DNA of 21,451 nt from Haplomitrium mnioides (Eukaryota; Marchantiophyta; Haplomitriopsida; Calobryales): contig JBNGIS010038927.1 of NCBI GenBank assembly GCA_049999725.1, forward strand, positions 1 through 21,451, in the 5' to 3' direction. The position numbers and the translations under genes are program-made. Under the pieces are notes generated by a model that worked only from the letters and a program-made list of their open reading frames with translations, was not told the DNA's origin and made no database searches. Below are positions 9,060-16,719 of this stretch, in pieces (positions within the stretch are counted from its first letter, which is position 1; every line of letters starts with the position of its first letter).

Positions 9060-10200
9060 TGGTAAAATGTTTGATTTTCTTCCAAAATAAAGTATGGGTC
9101 CCTAATAATATCACGCTTCGCTCTGAAGTTTTGCATGAAGCACATGATTTTGCTATTGGTGGACATGTTGGAATCAAGAGAAGACATTGGACAATCTTCA
9201 ACGGGTTTATTACTGGCCTAATATGCACCAAGATGTGGAGGCATATGTTCGGAGTTGTTTGGCTTGTCAATAGAACAAATCTACCAATCTTAAGTGTAGA
9301 GGCTTATTACAACCACTTCCCATCCCCAATCGACAATGGGAACAAATGAGTATGAACATTGTGTGCGAGTTACCACGTACTTCTACAAGTTATGACACTA
9401 TTGTTGTTTTTGTGGACAAACTCAACAAAATGATCTATATTCGTCCAACAACTAAGTCAGTGACAACCCTTGAGTTAGCTCGTCTTTATCTGGAAGCAGT
9501 GTATTCTCATCATGATCGCGGGACTCAATTCACTAACATGTTTTGGTGCACAATATTTGGTCTATTAAAAACCAAATTAGCTATGTCTACTACCTATCAC
9601 CTTGAATCTAATGGTCAAATTAAGCATGCCAATTGTATAATTGAAGATATATTGGGAACATTTACCTTAGAAGAACAAACAGAATGGGATTGGCTACTCC
9701 TAATTGTCGATTTTTCTTACAATAACTCTATCAACAGTTCTACATGATCCACATCTTTCTTTTTGATGTACGGTGAGCATCCAACCACGATCTCTAGTCT
9801 TCACTCGATATCATTGCCCACCTCTAAAAGTCCAGCTGTTGATGATTTTCTTCATCATCTACACTACGGCATTCGATGGGCCAAGGCAAACCTTGAAGTG
9901 GTTCGTAATCAACAAAAGCAATATGCTGATGCTCATCGATGGAAGGTGACTTTTGTTGTAAGTGACCAAGTCTAGCTATCCACTTCCAATCTTCTTTTGC
10001 TTCATTCTCATAAGCTTAGTGCCCACTTTATTGGCTCTTTTTCTATCTCTGCTCATATTGGTAAAGTGGCATATCAGTTGGTTTTACCTTCTCACATGAA
10101 GATTCATCCAGTCTTTCATATCTCTTTATTTTAGGCTTTTGTTCCTCATTCTTCCTCTTTTCTAAGTACCTAAAAACCCTCTCCATCGCTTGAACTTATT
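9060..10200 (+). pseudogene. Integrase pseudogene (zinc domain, catalytic core, GPY/F-like C-terminus)
   Basis: Integrase inserts the cDNA into the host chromosome. The N-terminal HHCC domain shows VWVPNN, histidines at 9143 and 9164, then after a frameshift near 9200 RVYYWPNMHQDVEAYVRSC with cysteines at 9256 and 9265. The core (from 9346) shows LPRTSTSYDTIVVFVDKLNK, KLAMSTTYHLESNGQ and YNNSINSST. Of the D,D-35-E triad, the first Asp is Asn (9355-9357), the second is kept (9514-9516) but about seven to eight residues before it are deleted, and the Glu is Lys (9622-9624); the spacing of 35 residues is preserved. The C-terminal part has [34 protein letters not shown]. Stops at 9271, 9745, 9973, 10132 and 10171. 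Confidence 0.88.
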
Positions 10201-10405
10201 ATTGGTCATGAAGAGTTTGAGGTGGAACAACTCTTGAAGAAACGTACGTCGTGGCCGTCGTGAGATTACGAAATATTTGGTTCATTGGAAAGGCTACCCA
10301 CTTTATGAAGCTACTTGAGAGCTTTTGGAGAATTTGGCTAATGCATCCGCGTTTGTTCACTCTTTTAAGACCTCTCTTACTTGCAACGAGAACATTGCCT
10401 CTTAA
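10201..10405 (+). pseudogene. Chromodomain at the C-terminus of integrase, broken
   Basis: Chromodomains of chromoviruses are thought to steer integration to chromatin carrying particular histone marks. The domain begins GHEEFEVEQLLKKR in the integrase frame. Near 10249 the frame moves by one base, after which it reads KYLVHWKGYPLYEAT, a stop (TGA where the family has the conserved Trp), and LLENLANASAFVHSF, ending at TAA 10403-10405. The HWKGYP block and the ENLAN tail are typical. The reversed copy at 15556-15762 keeps this domain in a single frame with one stop, so it is the better reference for this family. Confidence 0.85.
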
Positions 10406-10418
10406 AAAAAGGGAGGAT
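10404..10418 (+). other. Polypurine tract of the chromovirus
   Basis: AAAAAAAGGGAGGAT lies immediately before the 3' LTR start TGTAAC. This purine run primes plus-strand DNA synthesis in LTR elements. It overlaps the end of the pol stop codon. The reversed copy keeps the purine run at 15544-15558. Confidence 0.85.
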
Positions 10419-10966
10419 TGTAACAGTCACTAACTTTAGTAAGTAAAAATTAAAAATAGCAACAACTATATCTAGAAAGCTATTACTAAGTTAGAGTATC
10501 AAAAAACGAGTGTTATTATAGAGAGAGTGACACGTGGCAAGAGGAGAGAAAGTTAAGGAATTAAAGTGAAAGAAATGCTACTTTAGAAGAGGATAAGGAC
10601 ACATGGCAAGTGGAGGGTTAAAGCAAATAGAAGGTTCTAAGATATGGACACATTGCAAAAGAAGAACTAAAGAGAAATAGAAGGTTCTAAAGATAAGAAC
10701 ACGTGGCAAAAGGAGAATAAAAGTAAAGGGTGGTCCAATCAATGAGAGAGGAAAAATTGTGGTCCAATTAGAGGAGGATAGAAAAGGAACCAATGGGGTT
10801 TTGCCACCTATGTAAGTAAAGTGCTTTTCACTTAGTATATAAGAAATGGAGAGGGTCTTGTTGGGCATCTCATACCTTATGGGTTCTTGAAGTTCTTTAT
10901 GCGCTACTCTTGTATGTGTTGTGCTTGTGCTAATTTTGGTGTGTGATGTATGTGTGTAGTGTTACA
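10419..10966 (+). repeat. 3' LTR of the chromovirus
   Basis: It is 548 bp with intact termini TGTAACAG and GTGTTACA, followed by the target duplication CTCTA. It is about 91% identical to the 5' LTR by hand count, mostly transitions. ACGT boxes are at 10529, 10598, 10647 and 10698, with the same 69/49/51 spacing as in the 5' LTR. TATATAAG is at 10836. Being the 3' copy, its promoter would read outward into repeat X. Confidence 0.9.
10529..10707 (+). promoter_or_regulatory. Four-box ACGT-core array, 3' LTR
   Basis: The boxes are GACACGTGGC (10529, intact), GACACATGGC (10598), GACACATTGC (10647) and AACACGTGGC (10698, core intact). The first box is perfect here and mutated in the 5' LTR, while the fourth is good in both, which suggests the ancestor had four functional-looking boxes. 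Confidence 0.6.
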
Positions 10967-10971
10967 CTCTA
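10967..10971 (+). repeat. Target-site duplication, right copy (CTCTA)
   Basis: An exact repeat of 6244-6248, directly after the 3' LTR terminus TTACA. Confidence 0.8.
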
Positions 10972-12355
10972 CCACGCCCTGAGATGTCTGTCCCACTCTT
11001 CTAAAATAATTACAGCCTACCTTAAGATGGATTTTATAGTTTGAGCGAATTACTTATAGCCACAATGTACCGCACACCCACTTACACACCCACAATCAAC
11101 ACGCTTCTTTTGAATAACTCAATGCAATCAAAGAATATATCATAACATGTACAAACATCACACTTAGGCGTGTTAACTCTGAACACACACAGCGGTTCTA
11201 CTCAAGCACTAGCACACCTACCACAAACTCTCACACACACACGTATTCAGATAGTTTTCAACTTCCATCGCTAGAAGCCCTGAAGTTACTTCCTTAGGCT
11301 CGGAAGAGGTTTTATTTAACTTCCACCTCTGGAAGACAACCCTCTCATATGCTGACCCTCACTCCACTCCCTAGACACCCATCAAATTCCTCAACAAAAT
11401 CGCCCAAGCGCATTCGGTCCAGCCAGAACTCCAAACTGAAGCTTACTAAAAGAAATCAACACACAATGCACCTTCCAAGGCATACTATATTCACTCTAAA
11501 ATTAATCTACCGCTTACTCCTGTGTTATGGAGTAGCTTCTGGCAGCACATATAGTTGACACATAGATAGAGAAAAAGCTACAGCCACTGGTACCTCCCAC
11601 CCGTAGTGTCTCAAAGAAAGTGCCCAATCCTTTGAGTTCTTTGAGACATTGTTCTTAGCTCTAACCGCACCTCCAAAAAATGGTCCACATGCATGCCCTC
11701 CGCAAGTACCCCAACACCAGCCTCAACACCACAGTCTACCTAATTCCTTGGCCCCGCAAGCCCAACCTCACGCCTCCAATCCTCTTTGCACAATGGTCTT
11801 CCTTTGTTGTTTCTCTCCTCCTCAGTGTCGCAACTCTGATGACCCATTCTCGTGCCCTCCAAGTGAATCCCCTAAAATGAGCCTTTGAGGAGCCTATACC
11901 CTCCACAGAGCCTCCGCGCAAAACATCTTTAAGTCCTCTATGTGTTTGGGCCTTGACTTCCGCGCTAACTTTAACCTAACATTAGATAGAGCCAACTAAA
12001 ATAATAGAGGTCCTCACCTTTTTGCCAAGAATTCCCCTCTAATTTCCTTGATTGGCTAACCTTAAATTAGGCCTCACTAGAAGCCCTCCCAACTATTTGG
12101 CCGTACCCCGTCTACTCCTCTAAGCTTAGAGGCCCTTGAAAGTAGACCTTCATAAAGTAGCTTTGAGGTTTTTGTCCCTTTCTTTCTTAGTTAGCTCTTT
12201 GTTTCATTTGTCTCTTAACTTAGTTAATTTTTCATTTGTTCTTCTTTTGTTTTGCTTGTTCCCTTGCTGTAAGAATGATAGTGCCCTTGTTGAGCCATGT
12301 CTCAACCCAGCTCCCTCCACCTATACTCGATGCAGCTATTTCTCCCTGGCTCCAT

Positions 12356-12425
12356 CGAATCTCCACTTAAATCCTTCAGCGCATTACTCCTTGGCGATCC
12401 GAATCTCCACTCGAATCCTCCAGCG
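12356..12425. repeat. Two-copy 44-bp tandem repeat inside repeat X copy 1
   Basis: CGAATCTCCACTTAAATCC at 12356 and CGAATCTCCACTCGAATCC at 12400 each continue with TTCAGCG or TCCAGCG. It lies about 90 bp after the GTAAGAATGA word. The second copy of repeat X also has short tandem repeats (about 49 bp) at a similar distance after the same word, though the units themselves are not clearly alike. Confidence 0.6.
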
Positions 12426-12844
12426 TCCTTGATTCTTCTGCAGTAGCGATTTTTGGAGAAAATCCTCCAGCCTCCTCTGTGATCTGTTTGCACCCCAAGA
12501 CCTCTTGTGGACTGTTTTTTGCATTTTCTGCCTTACCCTCATTCACGTTTTGCCACTCGGTTTACTGAAGACTTTTGTGGGCCTCCACTTGGTGAGCAAG
12601 GCTTCAAGTTTTTGATTTTGGGGCAGTATCAAGCTTGCTATCGTAATAATAGCAAGCTCGCCCTCACGTCTTTGGAATAACGTTACGGAAGCAAGTAGTA
12701 GGCGACAACCGACTGAAGCGAAGGAAAGGAGGGGGTTCGAGTGGCCACGCTCTATTATAGAGCCAGTTAGTCCACTGAATACAGTCCATGTACAACAATG
12801 AGAAGCTTGGCATTGTTGTTGGCTTTTGGAATTATTTGGTTGTC

Positions 12845-13085
12845 GCATTGCTTTGATTGACCCTCGAATCACTTCAACCTGCATAAGAGTGGTTCTGCAA
12901 TCTCTTCATTCGAATCACAACCACCTCACACTCGTTTTGTAATTGCTTCAATCAATTTTTGTTGCTCAACTTGCATTACTTGACCTTTGAACCTGTCGAC
13001 AATCTTGTTTGTATTCGCGCGACCTATGTAGAATTGCCTTGATTGACCTGTTGTATCACAATTGCTCACTCAACCTCTTCGTTTT
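12845..13085. repeat. Diverged direct repeat around ATTGCTTTGATTGACC
   Basis: ATTGCTTTGATTGACCCTCG (12848) and ATTGCCTTGATTGACCTGTT (13027) are each followed by ATCAC and a CTTCAACCT/CTCAACCT word. The spacing is about 178 bp. Related shorter words (CTTCAATCAAT, CTCAACTTGCATTACTTGACC) lie between them. Non-coding. Confidence 0.45.
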
Positions 13086-13654
13086 ATCCTGCTGGATCAA
13101 AACTAATTCTGTAATTTGTCTGCAATAGCTCTATTTATGTGTTGCATCACTTCTATCAACTTGTGATTTCTTTGCTTGGAGAATCGCTCAATCATTTTGC
13201 TCGCCCTGGTCCGCTGGCTTCTAATTGCACGCCCATTCGCCGGGTAGAGTGCAACACTCATAGGATGAGAGTAGAGAGGGTGCAAGAGGCCAAGTGTGAG
13301 TCAGAGAATCCCTCCATCGCAATCCAGGCCTTCGGGGAGCTTTATATACCCTATACAAGCGTGCCTCTCTCTATTCCAGCAATCCCATTGATTTCCTCCA
13401 ACAAAACAAATTTCCTCCTCTGAATTTCAATTTCTTCCCTCACGTTGCAATTCAACTCCTTGCTACTGCAAAAATTCTTGTTGCAATCAACTCTCCCCCA
13501 AGAATTGAATTGTCTCCTCCTCGAATTCTGTCCTCCCTCTCATGATCGCTCCTCATCCTTTGAAATCTGGCTGCAATTCTCCAGGTTGATCGATCAGCCT
13601 CCTCCCTCAATTTGCAAATTGCCTTCCCTACCTCGCCAAATTTTTGTTGTTAGT

Positions 13655-14100
13655 ACTCTAATTTTTATTATTTTATTTTTATGTTTAAATTATTTAATTA
13701 GTGTATTATTTTACTATTGTATTTTTATTTTTATTTTTATTTTTATTCTATTTGTATATTATTTTATATACTATTATTTTGGTTATTACTTATTTTGGTT
13801 ATTATATTAGTAATAAAATATAAAATACATTAAAATAATAAAAATATTAATATTAATAAATAATAAAATAATAGTAAAAATAATAATGATGAAATATAAT
13901 AAAAATACTAATAAATTAATAAAATATAATAACATAATAAATTTATAATAAAATATAATAACAATAATAATAGTAGAATAAACTAAAATAATATATTATG
14001 ATATAATATATATTAAAATAATATAAAACCATAAATGATATAATAATACAAAATAAACATAAATAATTATAATATAATATAATATAATAGATAAAAATAA
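13655..14100. repeat. Almost pure A+T block with a T-strand to A-strand switch
   Basis: The left part (13655-13810) is T-rich on the plus strand and includes an ATTTTT run of about four units at 13721-13746. From about 13810 to 14100 the plus strand is A-rich with AATAT repeats at 14071-14090. The switch point carries TTATTA (13799) and TAATAA (13811), a small hairpin. Complementary words such as TATTATTTTATT (13666) and AATAAAATAATA (13862) mean the two halves can pair. No coding frame is credible; the ORF entering from 13445 ends as a T-driven run of Phe, Ile and Tyr. Confidence 0.7.
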
Positions 14101-14119
14101 TAAGAGTAGAAAATTCTAA

Positions 14120-14245
14120 AAAGATTATTGGACAAAGGAAGTAGAGTTTCCTACCTAATAATAAAATATAATAGAAAAAATATAAAATAATATATCAGAA
14201 AAACTTCTCTCGGACAGGGTGAGTAGAGCACCCTTCCGAACTTCC
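14120..14245. repeat. Two diverged units GGACA...GTAGAG...CC, each with a short hairpin
   Basis: Unit 1 (14130-14155) contains AGGAA, loop GTAGAGT, TTCCT. Unit 2 (14213-14240) contains GGGTG, loop AGTAGAG, CACCC. Both follow GGACA, both keep GTAGAG in the loop, and both end in a T-A/T-CC word. Stem bases differ but each stem is self-complementary over 5 bp, with the register shifted by one base. Confidence 0.45.
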
Positions 14246-14984
14246 ATTGTGATGGAGATACTAATAACATATGAAATTTACATAGCACATACAAAACACA
14301 AAAGAAAACAAGCTAGAGTACATAGGTTACATAACAGAGGGAAACTGAACGACAAATTTGACTTTAGAGAAAACAACACAAAATGAGTCAATGCAAGTTA
14401 GAGGTAAGGTGGCTCATATGGTATTGCTTCCAATCCAATTCTCCACACCCTTCCTTCCTAGCCGCAGTTTTGAGCTCACTCTCTCCTCGTGCCAAATTGG
14501 GCCCGCCTTCCGATGGAACCGAACAAACTTGCTTTCTCGGCCTCCGGATAACTCCTTAACCTATTTTTATTCTATTTCAGCTCTTTGTGCACCAGGTTGA
14601 TCAGTCATGGGCTAAAAAGTATTGTGTTACACCATGTTAAACACAAAAATTTGAAAAAACCCAAAAACACACGACCGACAACAAAAACTCGTTGTTACCG
14701 AGATGGTAAGGGCATAGGAAGAGTAGCCCTCTTTAGTGTGAGAATGGGTTGCAAGAGAGGGAGGTAGTTGGTTCTTTGTAGTCTCTACATTTGTAGTATA
14801 GTGGTAATCTTCTTCTATTGGTTTTCTAGCAGCAACTATGAGGAGTATTCCTACGAACGACAAGTCAGAATGAGGAATTGTGAATGAGAGCAACATAGAT
14901 TGCGAATTCAAAGCTGAAGTTGTGTTTCTAAGTACTAGACCTCTCAATTCAACTGGACGGAGATGACTCTAGAAGGGGGGAAAG
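14246..14984. other. Stretch without a recognised gene; tRNA-like 17-mer
   Basis: No protein family was recognised; the minus-strand frame at 14627-14947 has no motif. TTGTAGTATAGTGGTAA (14791-14807) equals the 5' D-arm region of plant tRNA-Asp as I recall it and fits the pol III A-box shape. No B box or tRNA 3' half follows, so it is at most a fragment. The left end of the reversed chromovirus LTR begins at 14985. Confidence 0.35.
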
Positions 14985-15543
14985 TATAGCACTACACACA
15001 TACATCACACACAAAATTAGCACAAGCACAACACATACAAGAGTAGCGCATAAAGAACTTCAAAAACCGACAAGGCAAGAGATGCCCAACAAAGCACTCT
15101 CACTTATTTATATACTAAGTGAAAAGCAATTTGCCTACATAGGTGGTGGAACCCTATTGGTTCCTTTCTATTCTACTCTAATTGGACCACTCTCATTGAT
15201 TAGACCACCCTTTACTTTTATTCTCCTTCTACCACGTGTTCTTATCTTTAGAACTTTTCATTTCTCTTTAGTTCTTCTTTTGCCATGTGTTCTTATCTTA
15301 GAACCTTCTATTTGCTTTAATCCTCCACTTGCCATCTGTCCTTATCCTCTTATAAAGTAGTCTTTCTAGACTTTCTCTTTCACTTTAATTTGTTGACTTT
15401 CTCTCCTCTTGCCACGTGTCACTCTCTCTATAATAGCACCCACTTTTTGATACTCTAACTTAGTAATAACTTTCTAGACATAATTGACTCTATATCGTAC
15501 TTCTATTTTTAGTTGTTGCTTACTAAAGAGAGCAACCGCTACA
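14985..15543 (-). repeat. 3' LTR of a reversed, truncated chromovirus copy
   Basis: The reverse complement matches the 548-bp LTRs over its whole length (559 bp here, about 11 bp longer between the first and second ACGT boxes). The outer end reads TATAGC on the plus strand, that is GCTATA where the family ends in GTTACA. The inner end TGTAGC abuts the polypurine tract. ACGT boxes on the minus strand: 15411-15420 (intact GACACGTGGC), 15331-15340, 15282-15291 and 15231-15240 (CACGTG intact). No target duplication could be assigned because the other end of the copy is missing. Confidence 0.85.
15231..15420 (-). promoter_or_regulatory. Four-box ACGT-core array, reversed LTR
   Basis: Read on the minus strand the boxes are GACACGTGGC (15420-15411), GACAGATGGC (15340-15331), AACACATGGC (15291-15282) and AACACGTGGT (15240-15231). 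The last three keep the 49 and 51 bp spacing of the other LTRs; the first interval is 80 instead of 69 bp. Confidence 0.55.
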
Positions 15544-15558
15544 ATCCTCCCTCTTTTA
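15544..15558 (-). other. Polypurine tract, reversed chromovirus copy
   Basis: Plus-strand ATCCTCCCTCTTTTA reads TAAAAGAGGGAGGAT on the minus strand, directly before the LTR. It agrees with the tract at 10404-10418 and overlaps the pol stop codon TAA (15558-15556). Confidence 0.8.
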
Positions 15559-15960
15559 AGAGGCAACGTCTTTGTTGCAAATAAGAGAGGTCTCAAAAAA
15601 GTGAACAAATGTAGATCCGTTAGCCAAATTCTCCAATGGCTCCCAAGTAGCTTCATAAAAGAGGTAGCCTTTCCAAAAAACCAAATATTCCACAATCTCA
15701 CGACGACCATAACGTCATGTATGTTTCTTCAAGAGTTGTTCAACCTCAAACTCTTCATGATCATCAATAAGTTCAAACGATTGAGAGGGTTAATGGGTTC
15801 TTGTAAAAGAGGAAGAACAAGGAATAAAAGCTCGCAGTAAAGAGACATGAAAGACTTGATGAATCTTCATGTGAAAGGGTAAAGCCAACTAATAGGCCAC
15901 TTCTCCAATACAAGCTGTGAAGGCTCATATGAGGTGGATATATGGCTCCTTCATAGCATA
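15556..15960 (-). pseudogene. 3' end of pol: integrase C-terminus and chromodomain, truncated copy
   Basis: On the minus strand the order is EVAY, then LALPFHMKIHQVFHVSLLRAF (the GPY/F-adjacent integrase tail), then HEEFEVEQLLKKH, then EYLVFWKGYLFYEATW and PLENLANGSTFVHFF, ending at TAA 15558-15556. It stays in one frame from at least 15910, with stops only at the codon after EVAY, one before PSQSFEL, and a TGA at 15717-15715 in the variable loop of the chromodomain. The conserved aromatic cage region keeps its Trp residues, unlike the copy at 10201. Homology fades by about 15960, where the copy is cut off; nothing from gag, protease or the integrase core remains. It is closely related to the 6249-10966 element. 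Confidence 0.82.
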
Positions 15961-16719
15961 GTAATTGGGGTATTTGGAGGAAGGATGTGGAGGATTTCAA
16001 TGACAATTGAGGAAATATGGTTTTTTTTAAACAAAATCTGTACATAGTAAATTGTGTTTTTATTAGAACATATTGGAGCTGGTATTTCATAAGTAGATAC
16101 TTTTTTTCAAATGTCATTAGTGACAATTTACAAAAGTGAAAAATCTATTGTGAACCGAGAGTTATAACCGGTCAAAGGTAAAATAATACTCTATAAAAAA
16201 GTTAAAACAAAGAGTATTTAAATAAGAGAACATGCAAATATTATTTCATAGGTAGAAAATTTATTTTATAAGCTTTACAACAAGATAAAGTACAGACAAT
16301 TTGGATTAGTATCAAGGATTCTAGAGAGATTCTTCTAGAAGAGCTTAAAGAGGAGAAAAGTCAAAGAAAAGAACTTTAATCTTTGACTTGCTCATTGAAA
16401 GAATCTCGAAAAATGAAAAGTAGCTTTTTATTAAGGATAAAATAAAAAGGAATAAATGATTATATCAGATGTTTGGTCAAGCAAAGCTCCAAATGAGAAG
16501 CTTATTCTTGAAAAAATAAGAAAAAGTTAAAGTTATTTTAGAACTACTTTTTAGAAAAGCTCTAAATGAGAAGTTTCTTGAGAAAAATGCAAAGATACTC
16601 TAGTAGATACTTTAAGAGATACTTTAGAATTTAAAATTGAAAGGCTAGCTTTTACCTAGGGTCAAAGAATCTCTAGGTTTTACTAGTAGTAATTTGTTAG
16701 ATCATGCCTTAACCTTTTC
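15961..16719. other. AT-rich stretch without a gene; small repeats and a hairpin
   Basis: No coding or RNA feature is recognised. AAGTCAAAG (16358-16366) and CTTTGACTT (16381-16389) form a perfect 9-bp stem with a 14-base loop. GTAAATTGT (16048) and ACAATTTAC (16124) form another 9-bp inverted pair. AAAGCTCCAAATGAGAAG (16483) is repeated with few changes at 16556, a 73-bp step. None of these define a known element. Confidence 0.4.

Larger units (their letters stand above)
6249..10966 (+). mobile_element. Chromovirus (Ty3/gypsy LTR retrotransposon), internally deleted, 4718 bp
   Basis: The order is 5' LTR (6249-6796), tRNA-Met primer site (6798), leader, gag (7457), zinc knuckle, protease (8527), integrase (about 9060), chromodomain (10201), polypurine tract (10404) and 3' LTR (10419-10966), flanked by CTCTA on both sides. 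Gag-PR-IN order with a C-terminal chromodomain defines a chromovirus. Reverse transcriptase and RNase H, which should lie between protease and integrase, are absent. Only about 230 bp separate those domains, so roughly 1.5 kb has been lost. Both LTRs are 548 bp and differ at about 50 positions by my hand count (about 9%), so the insertion is not recent. All genes carry stops, and it could move only with help in trans. The clade within chromoviruses is not determinable by eye. Confidence 0.9.
10972..13640. repeat. Repeat X, copy 1: C/T-rich non-coding element body, family unknown
   Basis: No protein family is recognisable on either strand. It shares with 16720-20130, in the same orientation, the block around 11255-11375 (counterpart 17445-17560). 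That block includes an exact 18-base match TTCCACCTCTGGAAGACA (11321-11338 and 17514-17531), preceded in both by TAGAAGCCC/GAGAAGCCC and GGAAGAGG. A second shared spot is TTGCTGTAAGAATGATAG (12264) against TTGTTGTAAGAATGACAA (18829). Long, C/T-rich, non-coding and present twice, it could be a long LTR or the body of a non-autonomous element. 11060-11250 is rich in CACACA words. Minus-strand frames here have no motif. Confidence 0.45.

Noticed and set aside
11060-11250. CACACA-rich stretch as a possible microsatellite or telomere-like repeat
   Set aside because: Runs are short and interrupted; no regular unit such as TTTAGGG is present.
12136-12432. 98-codon frame with an apparent hydrophobic N-terminal segment
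   Set aside because: It needs a TTG start, and the hydrophobic stretch comes from T-rich DNA; the CCKND word shared with 18781-18981 reflects the repeat X nucleotide match.
13445-13810. 121-codon plus-strand frame
   Set aside because: The C-terminal half is a T-driven run of Phe, Ile, Tyr and Leu entering the A+T block; no signal or membrane-protein family resemblance beyond composition.
15773-16126. 117-codon minus-strand frame
   Set aside because: It overlaps the true pol frame in another phase; integrase-tail motifs appear only in the other frame.
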